Below the pieces are notes generated by a model. It was not told the origin of the DNA, made no database searches, and saw only the letters and a program-made list of their open reading frames with translations. From Perilla frutescens (Eukaryota; Streptophyta; Magnoliopsida; Lamiales; Lamiaceae), in assembly GCA_026008535.1 (NCBI GenBank), contig BRKX01000009.1, positions 52,201,001 through 52,265,000 on the forward strand: 64,000 nt of DNA, given 5' to 3'. Made by a program: the position numbers and the translations under genes. Positions 33,548 through 46,439 of the stretch are shown here, one piece after another; position 1 is the first letter of the stretch, and each line of letters begins with the position of its first letter.

Positions 33548-36500
33548 TGTAACAGCCCGGTCCCGAGATAGGGATTAATGAATGGGGACAGGGTGTTATT
33601 AAGGGTTTATTGAATAAGACGGAAGATTAATAAAGAAAGTTTAGGGATAAAGATATACTTTTGAAGGATAGGTGACGATACTCGGGTTTACTTAATTAAG
33701 AAAGAAACATGATTTTTCGGAACTAAATGGCTAACTAATTAGATACAAACATGCACAGACCCATTTACAGGTCCAAACAGATAGAGAGATACTAACTTGA
33801 ACAAGCCTCTTCATAGGCGAAAGAAAAACATGCTCGAGAAGTAGAAATAAAACTGAATATGCATCACTTATATATTTAGATAATCATGTCTTGGAGAATA
33901 TCCTTAGAATCTTGATAAACATAATTGAACTTGAATGAAATTAGAAAGAGTGTATCAGAGTAGCAAAAACATCATGAGATTTCAAAAGAAACTTATATAA
34001 TAGTAAAACAATCTTGGCAGCCAACCCACATCCACAGCCATCATCATCCTCAGCATCTCAACCTGAAAATATTTGAAAAAGAGGCGGTGTGAGCACTAAT
34101 GTACTCAGTGGATTTTAATAAAAGCTTCTTTAATAACTTAAGAAATATCCAATAATAAACTGGCGGTATATAGAGAGCAAAACGCAAAAGCCCTCTCCAT
34201 ATCCGCAAAACCTTTTCTTTACTTTTGGGCCCAACCTTGGCTCAAACCTGATGTCAACTGTACCCTTAGGCATGCCATATGATAGAAGAGGGGTTACCTC
34301 AAATATCCTCCCGAGTATGCGAGGGAAATACCCAGTAGTGACTCCCTTTAATGATCAAAATCATGAATTCTGAGCTCAATCCTGGTTATAGAGCTATATT
34401 CTTCCTTTCTTAACTTAGCCTTCCTTAACCTTACTAGAATTATCGAGCTTAGAGTAACGACTAAGGCTAATCTTTTACTTAAGCATGACTTCAGCCTATA
34501 AGGGATTTATCACTACCCTAAAAGGCAATGCTTCATTAGCTAAATGAACTTTAGCAAAACCCAACATTCAGATACGAAGAAATGAACGTGCATAATCATA
34601 AATTGCAATTAAAGCAATTCTAATTACCTCATGCTAGTATAAACAACATTTAAACAATTCTAAAATTTCTAAACATGCTCGAGAGCTCAATCAACATATA
34701 ATATTTTTTCCTTTCCTTTATTCCCTGTACAGAGATCAATCAGGCAGAGCAAAAATATTTTATTGGATATTTCATTTGTCCTATATGCTTCTAGAGCTTA
34801 TTAGTTCAAACTTTAGATGAGTATAGATTTACCCACCTCGATTACTGGATAGAAGATGAAGCAACTAGTTGATGATCCTTCTCTGAATTTCTACGAGGCT
34901 CACTTCCTCCTACAAAAGTCGAATCATCGACTTAGCGGCCTTCTTCGAAGAAGTTAACTGTCTAAAGTGAGAAATAACGACATCTAACTCGAAGACTAGA
35001 ATCTAAGACTTATTTACAGATTGCACGACTTTATGACTTTATAAATTTCGAGAAGAATTTATTTAAAGAGCATCTCGTCTTGATTTCTCAATTTTTAGAC
35101 GGAGAATAACTTGAATAGATTTCTCGAAATAAATTGGAAATATCTTGATTACTTCTCTAAAATTTAAACTTGAAAATAACTTGGAAATAACACGACTTGA
35201 AAAGCTCGGGAAGAGGATCCGAAAATAGCCGAAAAGAAACGGCGAAAAAACAACACGGAGAAGGGGGGCGCCGCGGCGCACACGGACACCGGCGGGCTGC
35301 CCCCCGCCGAGGCGCATGGTGCGCCGGCGGGCTCCCCAGCCCCAGCGGGCTTGTAGAGACCGAGGGGTGTGTGGCGCGGCGGTGCATTCCCCCGTGGGGC
35401 TCTCTTCTTTTCTCTTTCTTTAGCCCAGTTCTTGGCGATCTTCAACTGGGTTCTTCGTGTTCGTTGATTCTATCGACGAACACGAAGAACACCTAACCCG
35501 AAATTTCTTAAAAACAATGTACTTGAAATTAACGTGCAACAACATGCTTTAACTTAAAAAGAATTTTGGCATTATAACGGCATAAACACGATAATCTTCC
35601 TTAATATTTAGAATAACAACGAAATCGTTAAATATGGCTTGAACAGATTTTAACGGAATAAACGAAGCTAATCTCTAGAATAATAATAACGGAAGTAAAA
35701 TGAGAAATATAACTTAAACGTTATTAACTTGGAACTTCAATAAAAATTGAAATACAACTTTTAGACGAGCAATAATGAAGAACACGAAGAACGTAAAGAA
35801 CGGAAAATAAATGCGGAATTTAAAAGGCGGAAAAGAAATGGAGTCGAGACCGACGAACAATAATGGACGGGGTTAGGTGCGTTGAAGGAATGTGGCTAGC
35901 TCGGCATCTCGTCGAGTCCCAACGGCGGTAGAGCCGCCTGCTACGACCCAACAGCGTCCCTAGTACATTCTCTCACCGCATCCCTTCCACGCCACTCCGC
36001 TTGTCGTCTTGAAGAACACTCACGAAGAACGCTTTTTTACTTCGACAGAACCTTCTCGGCTCTCACGAGCTTTCCCACTCTCTTGGAAGTGAGTTTGGAT
36101 GATAAATGAGCAAATGAGAAGTTAGGGGTGGCCTTGTATTTATAGGAAAAGCTTTGGCTTCCAAGGGAAGCCAGTTACGTGCAAGAGTACTGTAAAAGTT
36201 ACCCCGTGTTCGGTTAAAAGCTGTTTTATTCGATGTCGAGGTCCAAATGACCTCAGACACGAAATCTAAAAATACCAGGAGACTCATTGGCTCGAATACT
36301 AGTTAACCAAGTTGATTCGTGAAAAAGACGGGGTCGTCTGAAGAAAGACGAGCAAAGATTCCCTTTTTGGAATTACTTTTTACTATTCACTCAGACTGAC
36401 AGATTTTGCTCCCGAGCGTTCAATTGACCTCATAATGGAAATCCGTGAACGCCAACAGAATCCTTGAGTCATTTTCAATAAGTGGGGCCTGATAGAACTA

Positions 36501-36842
36501 GACTCGGATCAACGAGGAGAATTTCATAAATTTCTCAAAACACGAGCGCACGTAAAAGTTACTATTCATTCACCTTTTAAATACGTTTTTCATCACTGGG
36601 AACTCAAATGACTTCAGAATTAAAATTCGAAAACACCGGCATACTTCTTGAGTTAAAACCTTTCTAACGAGACCACGAATGGCTATAAAAGAATTAAGAT
36701 CATATTTTCCGAAAAGACGATCTTCACGAAAACTGGCCCCTAAAGTCGTGACTGACATCTGACCTTAATTAAACTTATTCCTTAACTTCTTAATTATCAT
36801 TAAGAATCCTCTAAACCTTAATCGAAAATCTGGGGTGTTACA
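33548..36842 (-). repeat. Tekay LTR (right copy, 5' LTR of the element)
   Basis: This 3295-bp LTR begins TGTAACAGCCCGG and ends GGTGTTACA. It contains the GC-rich patch at about 35265-35400, matching that of the left copy, and about 300 bases (34115-34440) lost from the left copy. Confidence 0.92.
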
Positions 36843-36847
36843 AATTG

Positions 36848-37446
36848 GTCATCTTAGGATAGAATTTGTCATATAATTGAGTTCGAGAGAATCAATTGTG
36901 TGTGGGTAAATGATTTATGGTTTCAATTTTGCATTAGATCGAGAGATTCATGTTTAATTGATGTTTGTTGATTAATTGTGCTTGAATAGATTAAATTGCA
37001 ATTTAACCCTAGAGATAGGAGAATTGAGTTTAATTGAAAGGTCTTAGTTGCTCGAGATAGGGCTTCGACTAAATTTGGTATCAATTGTTGTTTGGGGAGA
37101 TTATGCATAAATCTATTGTTTAATGAACAAGTTTTCAATAATGAACAATGCCCTAGAGTCATTTTTCTTCCTTTTGATTTTGCATGATTTGATTTCCGTT
37201 TATTTTCCAATTATTGTTAAATTTTTTAGTTATTGCAAGTTCCACTGTCTTAGTTAATTATCTAAAAAAATCGAGTTGTTGAACTAGTGAAAATGTTCAA
37301 TGTGATGGTACTTGTAGACTCGTTTATGCAATTAATTCCCCGTGTTCGACCCGGTCTCCTATGCTCCGTATGTTCACTTGCATAATTAAGATTTGGTAAA
37401 TTAATGCTTGCGTTGATTAAATTGTTGTGAAAGAAAAATTTCATCA
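36848..37446 (+). repeat. Athila-like 5' LTR, second piece
   Basis: The match to the right LTR resumes after the Tekay element and its target copy, with GTCATCTTAGGATAGAATTTG against GCCATCTTAGGATAGAATTTG. It runs to TTCATCA at 37446, just before the primer-binding site. Confidence 0.92.
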
Positions 37447-37448
37447 AG

Positions 37449-37468
37449 TTTTTGGCATCGTTATCGGG
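37449..37468 (+). other. Athila-like primer-binding site (mutated)
   Basis: TTTTTGGCATCGTTATCGGG is a degraded form of the TGGCGCCGTTGCCGGGG site found in Athila/Tat-type Gypsy elements. Confidence 0.65.
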
Positions 37469-37680
37469 AAATTAATTTGTTTATTTGAGTATATGCAATA
37501 TCATTTAAAGAATTGCTTTGCCAGATTAAACGTGTAATTTTCTTTTAACTTCCAAACTTACCTTGTGCTTTTGTTAGGAGGTGTATGCGAACAAGGTCGT
37601 GTGGAGAGCCTTTTTTTGAAGTCGACGTCAAGATAGAAGCTACAAGTCGTCATCAAAACGCGGCTAGGCGATAAAGGACA

Positions 37681-38951
37681 ATGGGGGATAACAACAACCA
37701 AATTCCTAATCCCCCAATTCAAGACCCCTTACTCCTTGAGATGCAAGCACAAATGGAGGAGTTGAGGGCGTAATTGAGGGCCCAAGAAGAAGCTAGAGCC
37801 TAAGAGGAGGCTCCAATCCATAACTTATTTCAATCTGTTGTCAACGAAGAAGCAAGGAATCGACCGACTATTCATGGTAATAATCTTGAGCTCAAATTGA
37901 GATCAATAGCAACGGTGTCCCAAAATCAATTTGGGGGCTCTGCAATTGAAGATCCTCATGAACACGTAAATCAATTCCTTGAGATAAGCCAGATGATGAA
38001 AATGAATGAAGTACCGGAGGATTCCGTGAGACTTAGGCTATTCTACTTTTCCCTCCGTGACAAAGCTCGAAGCTTGGTGGTTGAACCAACCACCATCAAC
38101 GTTTGAGTCTTGGAATACTATGATCTCAAAGTTTATATAAAAGTTCTTTCCACCGGGGAAGACATTAAAGCTAAAAGGGGAGATCACTAAATTTAGGCAA
38201 AGGAAGGATAAGTCTATGTTGAGGAAATGTTCGGGGCATGGCTTTGGTATGGACCATGAAGTGTGCCTTTTCTAATCCGGATCAACACCCGAGGTGAGGA
38301 GAATCTTAGATGCCACCGTCGGTGCATCTCTACTAAGAAGGGGACCAGAAGAGGCATTGGCTATCATTGATGAGATGGCTTCCAACGCCTTCCAATGGCC
38401 GAGTGAAAGAAATGGAATTCAAATGTTGAAGACGGTGGATACTAATGCAAGCACGGATTCAATAGCCCTTCTAGCTGCCCTAATATCGACTTTGAATTCT
38501 AAGATCGAAGCTATGGCAATGCAAAGGACCGAAGCTTCTACTCTACCTCATCTTGAGGAAGCTAATTATGTGAACTAAAGTGGTTATGGGAACCACCAAA
38601 GGCTATATAATCAAGGGTTCAAGCCATATTTCCAAGGTCAACATAGTGGACCGGGCAACCAATATCAACACCAAACCACCACATCTGAATATATCCTATG
38701 GGAATCCAAACAACGCCCTTCAACCACCACTGGGCTTCTCAATTACAAATGGGATAATTGATGAGGAAAAGAAGCCGAAAATGGAAGAATTTCTCATGGC
38801 TTTATTGAACAAAACGGAAAAATACATGGGGGAGTCACAAACTTGTTTTGAGAAGTTTGAAGATCAAGTGGGAGTCATAGGTAGCCAGGTGAATATACTA
38901 GAGAAACAAATGAGCCAGCTTGCTACATACATAGGGACTCAACACCAATAA
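37681..38951 (+). pseudogene. Athila-like gag remnant
   Basis: An ATG at 37681 begins an asparagine/proline-rich N-terminus. In-frame stops fall near 37771 and 37801. A conserved capsid-like segment follows (PHEHVNQFLEI, then LRLFYFSLRDKA) at 37897-38106. Further pieces at 38294-38578 carry EEALAIIDEMASNAFQWP, and 38580-38951 carries a QVNILEKQMSQLA coiled-coil-like stretch. These blocks are typical of Athila gag. The frame is broken several times. Confidence 0.82.
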
Positions 38952-39008
38952 GGAAAATTCCCGAGTACTACAACCATCAACCTAAAGGAGCAATGTAAGA
39001 CTATACAC

Positions 39009-40029
39009 GTGTTGAGTGGGTTAAAGGAAAATTCAAAGGTCCCCTGTGTAAATCTCGATGAAAGAGAAGTTGAAGATGGATTGAAAACCAAAGAGGGTGA
39101 CTTGGGAGTTGAGAAGAAACCGAATAAGAAAACGTTAAGTAAGTTATTACCAGCTTCCTTACCTCTCATTTCTATTCCTATTCCATATCCTGAAAGGTTG
39201 CAAAAGAATGAGCAAGATGAGCAATATAAAAAATTCTTGGAGGTGTTTCAGAGAATCCACATTAACCCCCCCTTTTGTAAATTTATTGCAAAGAATGCCG
39301 AATTATGCAAAAAAAATTAGAGAAATGTTTTCAAAGAAGAAAAAGTAGGAGGAGTGCGAAGTATTGAGCCTTACAGAGGAAGGTAGTGTCTTTCTTCAAC
39401 AGAAGTTGCCACAAAAGTTACAAGACCCTGGGAGATTTGTTATTTCATGAGATATTGGCGGAAAATTGATTGGGGAAGCACTATGTGATCTGGGTGCAAG
39501 TGTGAATCTTATGCCCCTGTCTTTCTTTTATAGGCTAAAAGTTGGGAATTTGAAGCCAACAAATGTTAGCTTGCAATTGGCGGACCATACCGTTACTTAC
39601 CCTAAGGGGATCCTTGAGAACGTTCTTGTGCAAGTTGGTAAATTCATTTTTTCAGTTGATTTTTTTGTATTGGACATGTAAGAGAATGAAGAGACACCTC
39701 TCTTTCTTGGAAGACCATTCTTGAATACCGTAATGGCTTTAATCGATATGGAAAAGGGTGAACTCACTCTTAAAGTTCATAAATTGTCGGTTGTATACCA
39801 TATAAAGAAGAGAAGAGAAGTTCCTAAAGAAGATGGGCCCAGAAACCTAGAGGAGTGTAAGGTGATTCGAGAAATCAAATCAAGCAAGAGGATTTGTCAA
39901 GAGAAGAATGAAGAAGACATTCCCAAAGAGTACTTTAGAATCTTCGACTCGAACTTGGGTGAAATACCTCGGAGAACTCAAAAGGGAGCTTTGGTGTGGC
40001 GAAGGAAGCCACCAGATCTCATTGGTTGA
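39009..40029 (+). pseudogene. Athila-like gag tail and aspartic protease
   Basis: The first piece (39009-39320) includes PLISIPIPYPERLQK, a segment that precedes the protease in Athila polyproteins. The protease follows at 39466-40029: the active-site block reads LCDLGASVNLMPLSF (D, L, G), and the downstream PLFLGRPFLNT block forms the second conserved half. A TAA (39679-39681) and upstream stops break the frame. After this segment, where reverse transcriptase would be expected, coding similarity ends. Confidence 0.82.
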
Positions 40030-41788
40030 CAAATTGGCATGTGATATCCCGTCGAGCTAGCGATGTTAAATTTAGCGTTTATTGGGAGGCAACCCAATTT
40101 CTTGTCTTCATTTCGTTTATTTTAGTTAGTTTTGATGTGTTTCAATTTTATTTTATGTTATTCGGTTTTTGTTATGTTTTTCTTATTTTTGTTTAGGTGT
40201 TTTAAGTGTTTTGGTGTCTTAAATCGGAAAAATTTATTTGAGTTTAGCATGTTGGAGAGTGTTTGGAAGCATGAGAAAGGTTGAGCTTTATTTTAGGGGA
40301 TTTCTATGCTTTATAAGGAAATTGTGGTATTAATGAGTGTGCATTGTTTCTCATGCCCCATTTTTGGTTATTTTGATTTATATAAACCGACCCTTCTCTC
40401 TTTATGCATGCTCATGGTGATTTGAATGGGACTCCTTTATTTATAAATGTTGACGTTGGTAGATGTGGGAATTTTGGTAATGGAGTGCCCTTTGGTTGAT
40501 ATTGTGAGAGATGTGTAGAGGTATAAAAAGGATGATGTTGGATTGTTGAAAGGCTAGAGATCCAATGTTTATGTGATTTTGTTAATAACCTATGCCCATG
40601 GACCCTTTTTGTCTCTTTTTGGTTACGTTAAATTGACGCCCCTCATTTTGTTTGGAAGGTGCTTGAGCGTTTGCTCCTCGAAATTCTGCAAAAACAATGG
40701 CAAGAGGAAGGTGTGGAAACCGAAGGAGAGCCCGTGATGAATAAGAGTTGAGGAAGAGCAAGAGGAAGCACAAATGTATGAAGAACAATCCGAGGAAGAA
40801 TCTTCGGAGCAAGAATAAGAGTCTGCCCCTCGATTTCGGTCCCACTATCTTTCCATTCAAACTTGCCCTTTCCTTAGAATGGAACAAGTTTGGGGGAGGG
40901 GGTGTGAAGTGGTGACCGATAATTGCCATTTTTCTGCTTTTAGTGAACACTTTTATTTTAGTTTATTTGGATATTTGGATGACTGTTATTTAATTAGGAT
41001 TTGATATTCGGATTTAGTATTTTATGTTGGTTTGTATGGATATAGTTGATCTTTAGGATCATCTTTATTTTAATATTTAGGTCTGTAATAAATGTTTGGA
41101 TTAGGCTTTAATCGTGTGTGATAATTTTTCTTAGCTTGAGCTTGCGTTTGTTTTGAATGATTTGGTGAAGGAAACAGGGAATGATAGACATAGGAAATCA
41201 TGCCAAGCCTATGATGATTTTTTTTGTGATTGTGCGAAAATGTTGAAAAATTCATGCATGAGAAGAGTGATAAGCCGAAATATCATGCGAGGCAAAATCG
41301 TGGAAATTTGGCTTGATTTCTAGCCACTTGTGAGATTTGGGCCTATTTTGTTCTTTCATGTGTGATTCGTCAATGATATTTGCATCTCTAGAACTTGCTT
41401 CATAACTTTCATGTATTCTATATGTGCTTAGAACTTGAAGATGACCTAAGGTGGTTTTTGTCGAAAATTTTGAGCCTTATTTATTCCTTCCTTTGAAATT
41501 TATCCTTGTTAGCCCTGTTGAGTCTTTGGTGATTGATTTTTGTTGAATAGCCTGGGGTAGAGAGAATTTAAGGAATGAAGGAATTGTTATGTCAAAAACC
41601 GTGAGTAGCAAAATTTGGATAGAAAAAAAAAATGTGAAACATGTTTAAGCCTTAGATTGTGAAGCTCAAAGTCCCCCCTTGAAATGAAAAAAAATGGGAA
41701 TCATTAGAGTCGTGATGTAGAATTAAATTGAAGAAAAAAATGAATTTGATGCCGACTCTAGATCCTTGTGAAAGAATGTGTGAACAAA
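40030..41788 (+). other. Athila-like 3' internal spacer, left part
   Basis: Directly after the protease remnant comes AGCTAGCGATGTTAAA and TTGGGAGGCAACCCAA. In full-length relatives such sequence is found after the polyprotein, not inside it. No RT, RNase H or integrase motifs occur here on either strand. The spacer is interrupted at its right by the CRM-like insertion. Confidence 0.65.
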
Positions 41789-42898
41789 TGATGTAACCAA
41801 TACGATGCGGAAGCTTATCGAATCGAACACACGTCAACTTGACAAATGATTCAATCCAACAACAAACTAAACGATAACAAATAATTAACCCAAATAAACT
41901 GATCTCAAATCAAAATTCAAATTAATCACCCAGATATCACAAAAATCCCCAATTTCAACCCGAAGAACCCTAATTCTTGACCTAATCAATTGACCTAGCA
42001 AACGAAGTCGGATTACGCTCAAATTTTAGGACAAAGCATAAATATATAGCAGGAATAACATATCCAAAAATCAGATAAAACGTACGTATAAATTGGGAGA
42101 TGGCTCGGTGGTGATTTTTAGACGATTTACGGCTCGATTGGATGGTATATGCGAAATTTGGACTTGGGGTGGATTATAGGCGATGCTAACAACGTGTAGG
42201 ATGGTGTGGGATGTGTATGGAGGTGTGGTGGTGATGGTATACGACGTGGAGGTGAATGGAAACGAAAAAAGGTAGAAGAAGCTTACCCGAAATGAACGCC
42301 GGATCTACGAGAATCCGAAACACGAGTATGGAGTAGAACTTCGTGGCAGATTAACCTGTACAATACTGGATGCACGAATGAATCTTTTGATTTCGAGTTT
42401 GTAGGCCCCAATTCACAAACCTTACCAAGAACTATCGATGTGTGTGTTTAAGACGGGATGAACGACAAAGCGTTTTTTTAATCAAATCCAATCTGTCTAA
42501 TACAGCGTTTGAAAGGTGCATAAATACTAATCTAAGGGAAAACGAAATTATTAAGTTGATGGGCTTAATAATTTCGAAAAATAAAAGAAAACAAACTAAA
42601 GGCCCAATTCTCCTAACATTAATTTGGGCTTCAAATTAAATAAAAAACCACAACTGAAAATGGTCTAATTAAATTAAATAAAATCTGCACTAAATCCGTC
42701 TATGCCTCTTCATCTTCATCTTGTATTGAAAGCATAATAATCAGCTTGGGGCTACTTCGAACCATCAACTCTTCCTCGAGCTTCTTTCCAACGAAACACT
42801 GAAGGTAGCCTTGCAGCTTCTTGGCTCTAAGTCGCGTCACTGGACCACGCAGCTGCAACTCTGGATTTAGTTTGCTAAAGCTCATCCCATACTCATCA
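41789..42898 (-). repeat. CRM-like LTR (left copy, 3' LTR)
   Basis: The repeat begins TGATGTAACCAATACG and ends ATACTCATCA. Its right 200 bases are also the last coding part of pol (stop codon near 42700), so the LTR and coding sequence overlap. Confidence 0.88.
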
Positions 42899-45123
42899 TT
42901 CCCCCCTTCCTCAAAAGAATTCAACCTCGAATTCGGGTCCTCTTCATCAAAAGTATCTGCAGGAAAAGGAGAGAGATCAGAAACATTAAATGTTGGGGAA
43001 CATTTATACTCACCAGGTAAGTCGAGTCGGTAAGCATTGTCATTGACTTTGGCGACCACAGTGAATGGGCCGTCACCACGGGGCATGAGCTTTGATTTTC
43101 TCAGGTTAGGAAAATGCCCCGGGTTGAAATGGACCCAAACTTTGTCGTCTGGCTTGAAAATCACTTGTTTGGGATGCGGATTCGCCTTGTTGGCATTCCG
43201 CACGCCTTGGAGGTCAATCCTCGCCTTCACCTTCTCATGCATCTCTCATACCTGTTCAGCTATTCGAACACCTTGCACACTCGAGAAATGGTCAATAGGC
43301 AAAGGTAACAGATCCGTTGGAGTCAACGGATTAAAACCATACACAACCTCAAAAGGCGACATATTCGTAGAAGAATGTACAACTCTGTTATAAGCAAATT
43401 CAACAAAAGGTAAACATTCTTCCCACGATTTCAAATTATTCCTAACTAATGCACGAAGTAAAGTACCGAGCGTTCTATTGACTACCTCAGTTTGACCATC
43501 TGTCTGCGGATGACACGCAGTAGAAAACAGAAACTTCGTACCCAACTTTCCCCACAAGACTCTCCAAAAATGTCTCAAAAACTTTGAATCCCTATCAGAC
43601 ACAATGGTTCTAGAGAGACCATGCAAACGGACGACCTCACGAAAGAAAAGATTAGCAATGTTCACAGTATCATTAGTCTTTTTGCAGGCAATAAAGTGAG
43701 ACATTTTAGAGAAACGATCTACAATCACAAAAACAGAGTCTTTACCAGTTTTAGACCTAGGCAAACCCAAAATAAAGTCCATGGAAATGTCTACCCACGG
43801 TGAAGTAGGCGTGGGCAATGGCGTGTATAACCCAAACGGACTCGACGTGGATTTAGCCTTTCTACAAGTTATGCACCTAGCACAGACTCTCTCGACATCA
43901 CGTTTCATGTGAGGCCAATAGAAATGCTCATGCAAGAGACTCAACGTTTTGTTAACACCAAAATGACCCATGAGACCCCCTGCATGTGACTCCAATATGA
44001 ACGACTCCTGCATAGAACAATCAGGCACACACAGTTTAACATCTTTAAACAAAAACCCATCAACAATATAGAATGAATCAATGGCCCTAGACTTTCCAAC
44101 ACAAGACTCGAATATGGGACCAAAGAAAGGATCAGATGCATAAAAACTCTTAATGTGCTCAAAACCCAAACATTGTGTGTGTAAAACAGAAACAAGCGCG
44201 TACCTTCGGGAGAGTGCATCGGCAACCACATTCTCTTCTCCCTTCTTGTACTTGATCACGTATGGGAATGATTCAATGAACTCCACACATCTGGCATGTC
44301 GCGCATTCAAACTTTGCTGTCCCTTCAGGTGTTTCAGGGACTCGTGATCAGTGTGAATCACGAACTCCTTCGGTCGCAGGTAATGTTGCCAAGTTTCCAA
44401 AGACCTCTTCAGCGCATACAGCTCCTTATCATAGGTAGAATTTCTCAAAGCTGTACCATTGAGCTTCTCACTGAAGAACGCGACTGGCTTCCTTTCTTGC
44501 ATCAACACAGCACCAATGCCTATGCCAGAGGCATCGCACTCAATCTCAAACATTTTATTAAAGTCAGGCAAAACCAAAACAGGAGCATTATACAAGTTAG
44601 ACTTCAACAATGTAAAAGCATGCTCTTGGTCGTTGCCCCACTCAAACTTCCTATCTTTCTTGCTCAGTTCGGTCAAAAAAGCGGCTATAGTGGAAAAATC
44701 TCGTACAAAATGGCAATAAAATCCAGCCAAACCATGAAACGACCGAACTTCTGCACAGGTCTTAGGCGTGGGCCACTCCTCGATGGCCTAAACCTTCGAT
44801 CTGTCCACCTCAACTCCTCTACTACTCACCACAAAACCAAGAAAGACGACCTCATTCATGCAAAAAGTACATTTAGACAAATTGGCATACAACTTTGCAT
44901 CACGCAGCAACTCAAAAACTCGCCTAAGATGTCTAACATGCTCAGAAATGCAAGTACTGTAAATGAGGATGTCATCAAAATACACAACCACATACTTTCC
45001 AATCACATCCCTCAAGACGTGGTTCATGAGACGCATGAAAGTACTAGGGGCGTTGGTAAGCCCAAATGGCATGACAAGCCATTCGTACAGTCTATGCTTC
45101 GTCTTGAACGCAGTCTTCCATTC
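42700..45123 (-). pseudogene. CRM-like pol, 3' half: RT end, RNase H, integrase
   Basis: All pieces lie in one frame. The reverse transcriptase end (44788-45072) has VMPFGLTNAPSTFMRLMNH and the catalytic YFDD. After a TAG at about 44785 the frame continues in 43246-44730 with RNase H (ECDASGIGIGAVL, then HTDHESLKHL) and integrase. Integrase shows the HHCC knuckle (ending CARCITCRKAK), D in MDFILGLP, SDRD, and E in QTDGQTEVVNR. After a TGA at 43246-43248 the last piece (42700-43242) has the GPF/Y-like RGDGPFTVV region and a C-terminus with GPVTRLRAKKLQ that extends into the LTR. No classical chromodomain is obvious; CRM elements carry a divergent CR motif here. Confidence 0.88.
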
Positions 45124-46439
45124 ATCCCCTCACTCATGCGAACTTGAAAGTAACCAGAGCGCAAATCAATCTTAGAAAACACAGATGCTCTAGATAACTC
45201 ATCTAACATATCATCTAACCGGGGAATGGGAAAGCGATACTTTACCATTATTTTATTGATGGCCCGACAGTCTATGTACATACGCCACTCGTTGTTCTTC
45301 TTGGGCATGAGTATTACAGGCACGGCACATGGTGACAGGCTCTCTCTGATCTGCTTCTTCTCTAGCAACTCATTGACCTGACGGTCAATCTCCTTAGTCT
45401 CCTCGGGACTAGTACGGTATGCTGGCCTGTTTGGTAGGATTGATCCCGGCTGGAAGTCGATCTGGTGCTCAATTCCTCGAATTGACGGCAGACCACTCGG
45501 GATCTCCTCAGGAAACACGTCCTGGAACTCCTCCATCAATGGCTGCAAAACAGAAGCAACAACAACATCAGGAGTATCATAAGCCTTAAAATTAACTAGA
45601 ACAATAGGCTTACCAGCTTTGATTGCTTTTTGAACTCCCTTTGCACTAATAAATAAATTCCGGTGCACAGGATCGGAATTGTCGGCACTGGAGGGTGACG
45701 AGGTGGTCAAATGGGCAGCCTTGGTGGCCTCCTTAGAAGCTGTCGCCATCCTCTTTGTGGATTTGGGGTCGGTTATTGATTGGCCAGCTAGAACCGAAGA
45801 CTTGCTCTCGGTCCGTTTATCTTTCACCTTCTCCTCCTTAAACTTCTCCTACATTCTCCTTTGATCTTCATTGACATCCTTAGGTGTCAGTGGCCATAAT
45901 CGGGTGGTCTGTCCATCTCGGGTCACCGTATATGTATTAGCAAACCCGTCATGAATAGCTTTCCTGTTAAATTGCCACGGACGAGCAAGCAGAATATGCG
46001 ATGCCTCCATAGGGATGACATCACAAAGCACAGTATCAACAAAACGACCAATAGAGAAAGTAACACTTACCTGATATCCTACACAGATTTCTCCTCGGCC
46101 AGTTAGCCACTGCAAGCGGTACGGCTTGGGGTGCTTCTGTGGAACCAGGTTCAGTTTCCCTACTGCATACTGGCTGATCGCATTTACAACACTTCCACTA
46201 TCGATGATGAGTGAGCATATGTTGTCTCGGATCGAGCAGCACGCGTAGAAGATGTTCTCGCACTGGTCATTCTGATCCTCCTCCCGAATCAGGCTCAGTG
46301 CTCGGATCGAAACAAGGCTGACATAGGCTGGATCCGGCTTCTCATCAGCAATTTCGTCCACTAATAGACCATCTCGGGACTGTGGATCGTCCCTCTCTAT
46401 CTCAACTTCATCGAGTTCCTCCTCACTTGCTGACTCCAA
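45124..46439 (-). pseudogene. CRM-like pol, 5' half: protease and RT start
   Basis: The protease region at 45849-46439 has the LIIDSGSVVNAIS active-site block (D, S, G) and a HILLARPWQF segment. A TAG at about 45848 interrupts it. The next piece holds the RT start with GLPSIRGIEHQIDF, NEWRMYIDCRAINKIMVKYR and SKIDLRSGYFQVRM. Around 45124-45130 a single base is missing in a G-run, which shifts the frame into the 3' half. Without that deletion and the stops, gag and pol would be one frame. Confidence 0.87.

Larger units (their letters stand above)
24561..36842 (-). mobile_element. Tekay/Del-type Gypsy chromovirus, nested, decayed
   Basis: Long LTRs (24561-27556 and 33548-36842) begin TGTAACAGCC and end GGGTGTTACA. 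A reverse-complement tRNA-Met primer-binding site at 33533-33545 puts the element on the minus strand. Coding remnants run in the order gag, reverse transcriptase, RNase H, integrase, chromodomain from right to left, which is the Gypsy chromovirus order. The insertion is in the left LTR of the Athila-like element. Target copies are GATTG (24556-24560) and AATTG (36843-36847), differing by one base. All coding regions are broken. Confidence 0.92.

Noticed and set aside
40582..40950. Minus-strand open frame of 122 codons in the Athila-like spacer
   Set aside because: It opposes the element's orientation, has no recognisable domain, and lies in a non-coding spacer.
44296..45147. Plus-strand open frame of 283 codons
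   Set aside because: It is antisense to the CRM-like reverse transcriptase and RNase H and is a shadow of it.
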